Assembly (NCBI GenBank): GCA_963556145.1
Contig: OY744464.1
Location: 1,612,001 to 1,676,000, forward strand
Direction of reading: 5' to 3'
DNA length: 64,000 bases
Source of the DNA: Hygrocybe punicea
Lineage: Eukaryota; Basidiomycota; Agaricomycetes; Agaricales; Hygrophoraceae
Position 1 is the first letter of the stretch. Each line of letters opens with the position of its first letter. Positions 59,061 to 64,000 of this stretch are shown here, one piece after another. A program made the position numbers and the translations under genes. The notes below the pieces were generated by a model that saw nothing but the letters and a program-made list of their open reading frames with translations, was not told the DNA's origin and searched no databases.

Positions 59061-62000
59061 TGGGCTCATGTCGGTCGACAGGCTTGCATCACATCCCACT
59101 TTGCCTGCATGTATTTCATGTTCCAAACATTGCCAGAGCCCACACCAGCTCAAGCCAATATTTATTCAGAAACTGCCATATAAAGTAATCAAAATTTTTC
59201 AACCTGTACATGACATAAATGTACCACGTAATATAATTTGAATGCACTTATTAAAAACACAGGGAATAGCAAAATTAAAATTTTATTATTTTGACAATGC
59301 ACAATCTCTTACTTTTACTATCAGTCAGCCATTACAGGAGCTACTTATCCCCAATGACAATCTATGACAAAATCAGAACTTACCCCACTTGGAATATTGT
59401 GCTTTTCTATTCAATATTGCTCAATTCTCCATTGGAATCAATATATATAACCTCACCATTACTTAAAATAGACATAAATTTAATGATTATTTTATCCAAA
59501 TACCTAATTAAATAGTGAAGGGCAGAAGGCAGGTGAGAGGAAGATAGGTGGGTGTGGAGTGGGAGGAAGGTGGGAGTGGGAGAAGGGAGTGGGAGTGGAG
59601 TGGGAGTGGGAGAAGAGGGAAGGTGGGAAGGCAGCAGGGAAGGGAGGGAGACAGAGACAGAGACGGAGACGGAGATGGAGAGGGACAGGGAGAGAGGGAG
59701 GAGAGTGGACTGTACATACGTTCCCGTTGTCCTCGTCATCTTCATCTACGTCTCCGCCGTCCTCGTCCCCCTCGTTCCCGTCCCTGTCCCCGTCCCCGTC
59801 CACGCCGTTCCGGTCCCTGTCGTTCCCGTTCCCGTCATTCCTCTCGTCATCGTCATCGTCGTCGTTGTCGTCGTCATCTGCCGTAGTCCTCGTCGTCCGA
59901 TGGATGGTCGTCGTCATCTGCGTCGTCCTGTCGTCCCCTAGCTGGCCGTCCCCGTCGTTCCCGTCCCCGTTGTCCCCGTTCCCAACGTCGTCCTCGTTGT
60001 CGTCGTCCCCGTCTCCGTCCCCGTCCTCGTCCTCGTCGATCCCTGGATGGTCGTCGACTCCGTCGTCCTGTCGTCTCTTCGCTGGCCATCTCCGTCCCCA
60101 TCGTCTTCCCCGGCTGGCCGTCTGTGCCCTCGTCGCCTCTGTCCTCGTCGTTGCCTGCCATCCGCCGTTTCGGCCCTTCAGTTGGGCGTTGAGGTGACAT
60201 GGCGCGGGCATGCGTGTTGCGGTCAATTCCAGGTGCGGCAGTGAGAAAGTCCTTCATAAAAACAATAATATTAGCTAGCATAGTAATAGTAATAAATTTT
60301 GAGAAATATACATACCTTCTACTTGATTTTGCTGCTGTTGCTGTTCTCGTGGACGCATCGTGGAGTACGCGAACCCACGCCGGAGGTTGCCGATTGCCCA
60401 AACGGGTGCGAGTTGCCTTATATGTAACCAAGATCTTACTTTTCTCAGTGTAATTGCATGGAGCACAACAACTGTGTAGCACATTTAAGACCATGTAGGG
60501 ATAGAATTAGCCTCTAACTACATCCTCCCCAAATTTTGTATTTTATTATGGCATACATAGAGAGATATCCATGATTCATTGATACCTCCCTGCCAATTTC
60601 GGACCCTTCAAATGCTACTTTACCAATATTGCTCTGAAAAATATGAGAATAATTGTGAAACTACTATGTAAAGTATCTATTGTATTGATGATCAGTGCCT
60701 GGCACTTGGTGGTCCCAGAATCTGTTGTAGCCAAGAAATGAAAGGTTCAAAGTAAAGCTGAACTTGAAGCTTGAAGTTCGGACTTGGTTGATGGGTCAGC
60801 CACAATGCACAATTCTGTGCATTTGCTTGGCTGAAACAAAGGTCCTGGTCCACCAACAATCAGGCACTTATGTGTACCACAATGAGTACTCATTCAAGTA
60901 CTCCTTAGATTAATTTCAGATTTTTAAGACAAAGTTAGATCATTAAGGGTCCAATTCTGGCAGAGGAATGGAATAAATTGTGAATAGCTCTTGATGCAGG
61001 GCCGAATAAAATACAAATTTTGGTGTGAGGGTAGATATACCATATTTACACCTTTTGAGGATCTCACTTCGGGTATGCATGCATTGTTGTGCATGCTAGA
61101 AGATTCAAAAGCTTCAGCGACACTTCCATGTTTGGCAACTCGAACCCGTTTGGGAAATCGGCAACTGCCGGTTGGCTTTCCCGCGCGAGTTCAAACATCG
61201 ACTCGTTTTCAACAAGAACGCGTCAACGACAGGAGACGGGTGCAGAGGAGCACCCGAGGTAATTTCTGATTTTAACTTTTTGGTATTCTTTGCTAATTGT
61301 TGACCTTTTGCAGGTACCCCACGCCAAACAGGCGATTCCGAACACCCAACAGCAGAACACAACGCGCCAGCAAACAGAACGGAAGCCGACGAAAACGGCC
61401 ACCGTGAGGATGCCGCGAGGCCGGGTACGAGGATGCGCCAACGACCAGGACGGACGGCCGAGACAACCACGACGGCAACGACGAGGACAGTCGACGAGGT
61501 CACAGACGGCCGGCGAGGGGACGTCGGGGCGGAGAAGGATAGCGACGGGACGACAGGACGACGGAGACGACGACGACCATCCGGGGGACGACGACAACCA
61601 TCCAGGTGACGACGAGGACGACGACGGGGACGGAGACGCGGATGACGACGACAACGAGGACGATGACGACGAGGACGGGAACGACGGGAACAGGTACGAC
61701 AGCGACGGGGACGACGGGGACGAGGACGGCGGAGACGCAGACGAGGACGACGGGACGAGGACGACGGGATGAGGACGACGGGACGAGGACGACGGGATGA
61801 GGACGACGGGACGAGGACGGCGGAGATGCAGACGAAGACGACGAGGACGACGGAAACGCGAGAGGTATGTACATCCCACCCCTGCTCCCTCTCCCTCTCC
61901 CTATCCCAGTCCTCCCCCATCTCCATCTCCCTCTCCCTCTCCCTGCTGCCCTTCCCTCCTGCCTCCACCTTCCCTCTTCTCCCACTCCCACCCCCTTCTC

Positions 62001-62607
62001 CCACACCCATCCCCTTCTCCCATTCCCACCTTTCTCCACTCCCACTCCCACCTTCTTCCCACTCCCACTCCCACCGTCTTCCCACTCCACACCCACCTAT
62101 CTTCCTCTCACCTGCCTTCTGCCCTTCACTATTTAATTAGGTATTTGGATAAAATAATCATTAAATTTATGTGTCTATTTTAAGTAATAGTGAGGTTATA
62201 TATATTGATTCCAATGGAGAATTGAGCAATATTGAATAGAAAAGCACAATATTCCAAGTGGGGTAAGTTCTGATTTTGTCATAGATTGTCATTGGGGATA
62301 AGTAGCTCCTGTAATGGCTGACTGATAGTAAAAGTAAGAGATTGTGCATTGTCAAAATAATAAAATTTTAATTTTGCTATTCCCTGTGTTTTTAATAAGT
62401 GCATTCAAATTATATTACGTGGTACATTTATGTCATGTACAGGTTGAAAAATTTTGATTACTTTATATGGCAGTTTCTGAATAAATATTGGCTTGAGCTG
62501 GTGTGGGCTCTGGCAATGTTTGGAACATGAAATACATGCAGGCAAAGTGGGATGTGATGCAAGCCTGTCGACCGACATGAGCCCACATTGCAGCAAGAGC
62601 TGGACGC
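59039..62607. repeat. 3.6-kb inverted repeat with arms of about 1.4 kb
   Basis: Left arm 59039-60430 and right arm 61130-62607 are inverted copies: GCGTCCAGCTCTTGCTGCAATG at 59039 corresponds to the end at 62607, the AATTAAATAGTGAAGGGCAG block at 59510 to about 62135, and the CCCAAACGGGTGCGAGTTGCC block at 60396-60416 to about 61132-61152. The left arm grows out of the 34-bp array and the right arm ends in one array unit, exactly where the LTR at 62608 begins. Each arm has a GA-rich/CT-rich tract and a (GAC)n-type tract. The right arm's tract is read through a plausible intron (61259-61314). Confidence 0.88.
60529..61037. repeat. Fold-back miniature element at the centre of the inverted repeat
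   Basis: Inverted segments 60529-60618 and 60941-61037 share AAATTTTGTATTTTATT and a CCTC(C)CTGCCAA...GGACCCTT core. The same core (CTCCGCCAAAATAGGACCCT) is in both arms of the fold-back at 27078-27863, and the outer GTTGCCAAACATGG block at 61126 matches that element's end as well. So both belong to one family. Confidence 0.6.
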
Positions 62608-63536
62608 TGTAGAGGGTCGACGTCCCTCTGAGTCCGTATCATCGATATATCACGAATCCGGACCAACCCGATGCCGCCATTCGACTTGCATTCGAACCCG
62701 ACGTAACCCGACGTAACCCGACGTGACGTGACCCGACGTGACCGACGTAACCCGACACATGCCGCTTTGTGACGGCCGCTTTTGGGCTAAATCCGGCAGC
62801 CTCAAACGCCTCGGAGTTCCAATTCCAGGAGATGGATCTCTTCGGACTCAATCCCCGACTTCGGATTTACCTTATTTATGCATCCCCTCGTCCTTTCGGA
62901 GATATGTAGGACTTTTCCAATCTTTTTCATGGATATTCGTTTTCCCCTCCACTTTCCTGTCTTCGTTGCTTTGCAACCCCCCTTTCCACTTCCCCATTCC
63001 AGTGTTTCTTTGTAGTTTCTATCGGCCGAAGTAGACATGTCCGAAAGTAGCTACACACTCATGTACTATAAAAACGGTCCCCGACGACCGTACAAAATAA
63101 GATACCCTTAGTCCCCGTTTCCCTCATAGTCAGAATCGTTTAAATCCCTTCAAATGCTCGTCCACGTAGTTCCTTAGCCTTTTTATAGTTTACTTCGTTG
63201 TCTTCCTCATTGTTCCCGTATATTCATTCATCGTTTCCAACCCGACCCGACCCGACCCGTCGTACCCGACATCGTCGGCATCGTCGGGTTCATTCGTTTT
63301 CAGTCCGTTCACCATCGGGTTCATCGTCATTTATCCATTTTCACCCCGTTCATCGCCGGATTCGTCGTTATTAGTCCCGTTTATGCGGCGGCTTTACTTT
63401 TATTTCACTTTCACTTCCTTTTACTACTATTCCCGACACTGAATTATCCAGTCACTTCTACGCTGACACCCACAGGTTAGGATCTTTATATTATTTCTTT
63501 ATATAGTTCCGAAGCCACCAAGAACCCGCATCTACA
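62608..63536 (+). repeat. 5' LTR of an LTR retrotransposon
   Basis: 929 bp, TGTAGAGGG to CATCTACA. It contains several ACCCGACGTAACCCGACGTGA repeats, a CCGACCCGACCCGACCCG tract near 63240, and a TATA-like ACTATAAAAACGG (about 63066). It is homologous to the minus-strand LTR at 5677-6555. It is followed by TCTGGAGCCCACC, the same primer-site sequence as behind 46360, so the element extends to the right, past the end of the window. Confidence 0.85.
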
Positions 63537-64000
63537 TCTGGAGCCCACCGCGAGGATGATTCAGTGTCATCATTCATTCCATAACCCTACACTTTCCTTT
63601 CGTCATCTCGAAATAACCCTTGCTGCAGCACTCTACACATCCGACTCCCGTTACCCGACCTCTTTACATCCGACATCCGATGCCTCGACAATCCAATCGC
63701 CAACTGCCACACTATCATTTGGGTTTGATTCTCATAATATTTTCTCTTCTTTAACGACTACGATTGTCTAGTATCACGTACAACTTCGAACCCGCTCTTG
63801 CGCGGCCGACCCAACGGCCGTTTACCGCTTTAGGAAACTTGCACAGCCACGATCCAACACTCTCGTTTTCGACTCGAACTTCGTCACATCCACCGTCCAC
63901 AATCGTTTATAGACCTCCAACACGCTCGGAATCCCAATCCCCACCGATACCCGTCGAAAAACCGCGACCGGAAAGCCCCAAAACATCGACTCGCCCAACG
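63537..64000 (+). CDS. 5' leader and start of gag of the LTR retrotransposon (cut by window end)
   Basis: After the primer-binding region an untranslated-type leader with short frames runs to about 63900. From there the frame IPTDTRRKTA / PVEKPRPESPKTSTRPT reaches the window end. PVEKPRPESP matches PLEKPRPENP at 46744, so this is the gag start of the same lineage. The rest of the element is outside the window. Confidence 0.5.

Noticed and set aside
59504..60226. Asp/Gly-rich 240-codon minus-strand frame as a real acidic protein
   Set aside because: It is made of GAC/GAT-type trinucleotide runs, with similar frames in the other arm and other phases. I kept the idea of a shared split gene only as a low-weight finding.

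Overview
This window is a repeat island from a eukaryote with short GT-AG introns, almost certainly a basidiomycete fungus of the Agaricomycetes. The pointers are intron-containing KDZ transposases with a CxC-type zinc cluster, a TET/JBP dioxygenase gene beside a KDZ transposase, a fungal PIF/Harbinger element with two convergent genes, and tyrosine-recombinase (DIRS/Ngaro-type) retrotransposons. I see no ordinary housekeeping gene. Nearly everything can be assigned to nested transposable elements.

The centrepiece is a 20.3-kb element at 18000-38293. Its terminal inverted repeats are themselves arrays of a 44-bp unit, about 1 kb at the left and 1.2 kb at the right, in opposite orientation. 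Inside are an apparently intact nine-exon KDZ transposase (minus strand, 1,050 aa), an apparently intact five-exon TET/JBP-type 2-oxoglutarate/Fe(II) dioxygenase (minus, 389 aa), a large JmjC-like dioxygenase gene (plus, about 1,540 aa) and a gene of unknown function (plus, 553-637 aa). CATGTGAC/GTCACG motifs and long palindromes lie in front of these genes. This is a transposon that carries predicted DNA-demethylation and chromatin-demethylation enzymes, apparently under shared control. The 3-bp flanking repeat CTG and the open frame formed by joining the flanks mark its insertion point.

Left of it (1-18000): a non-autonomous hAT-type element (263-1661), a KDZ-related fragment (2742-5005) interrupted by a second hAT-type element (3103-4221), an LTR and decayed LTR-element interior (5677-8050), an LTR-like promoter region (8051-9278), a decayed minus-strand proline-rich repeat region (9300-11640), a 5'-truncated tyrosine-recombinase retrotransposon (11655-13700), and a decayed KDZ element of a different lineage (13742-17300).

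Right of it (38294-64000): a gene remnant split by a solo LTR (39595-42332) that itself holds a third hAT-type element (40619-41698); a truncated second copy of the first hAT family (42822-43792); a PIF/Harbinger element (44680-53384) whose transposase gene is split by a non-autonomous LTR element (46179-51001), itself split by a second non-autonomous LTR element (47074-49501); a second tyrosine-recombinase retrotransposon (minus, 53385-57290) with split direct repeats at its 3' end; a 34-bp satellite-like array (57320-59060); a 3.6-kb inverted repeat (59039-62607) centred on a fold-back element; and a 5' LTR with the start of an LTR retrotransposon running off the window (62608-64000). Most differences checked between repeat copies are CpG to TpG/CpA changes, which suggests past cytosine methylation.
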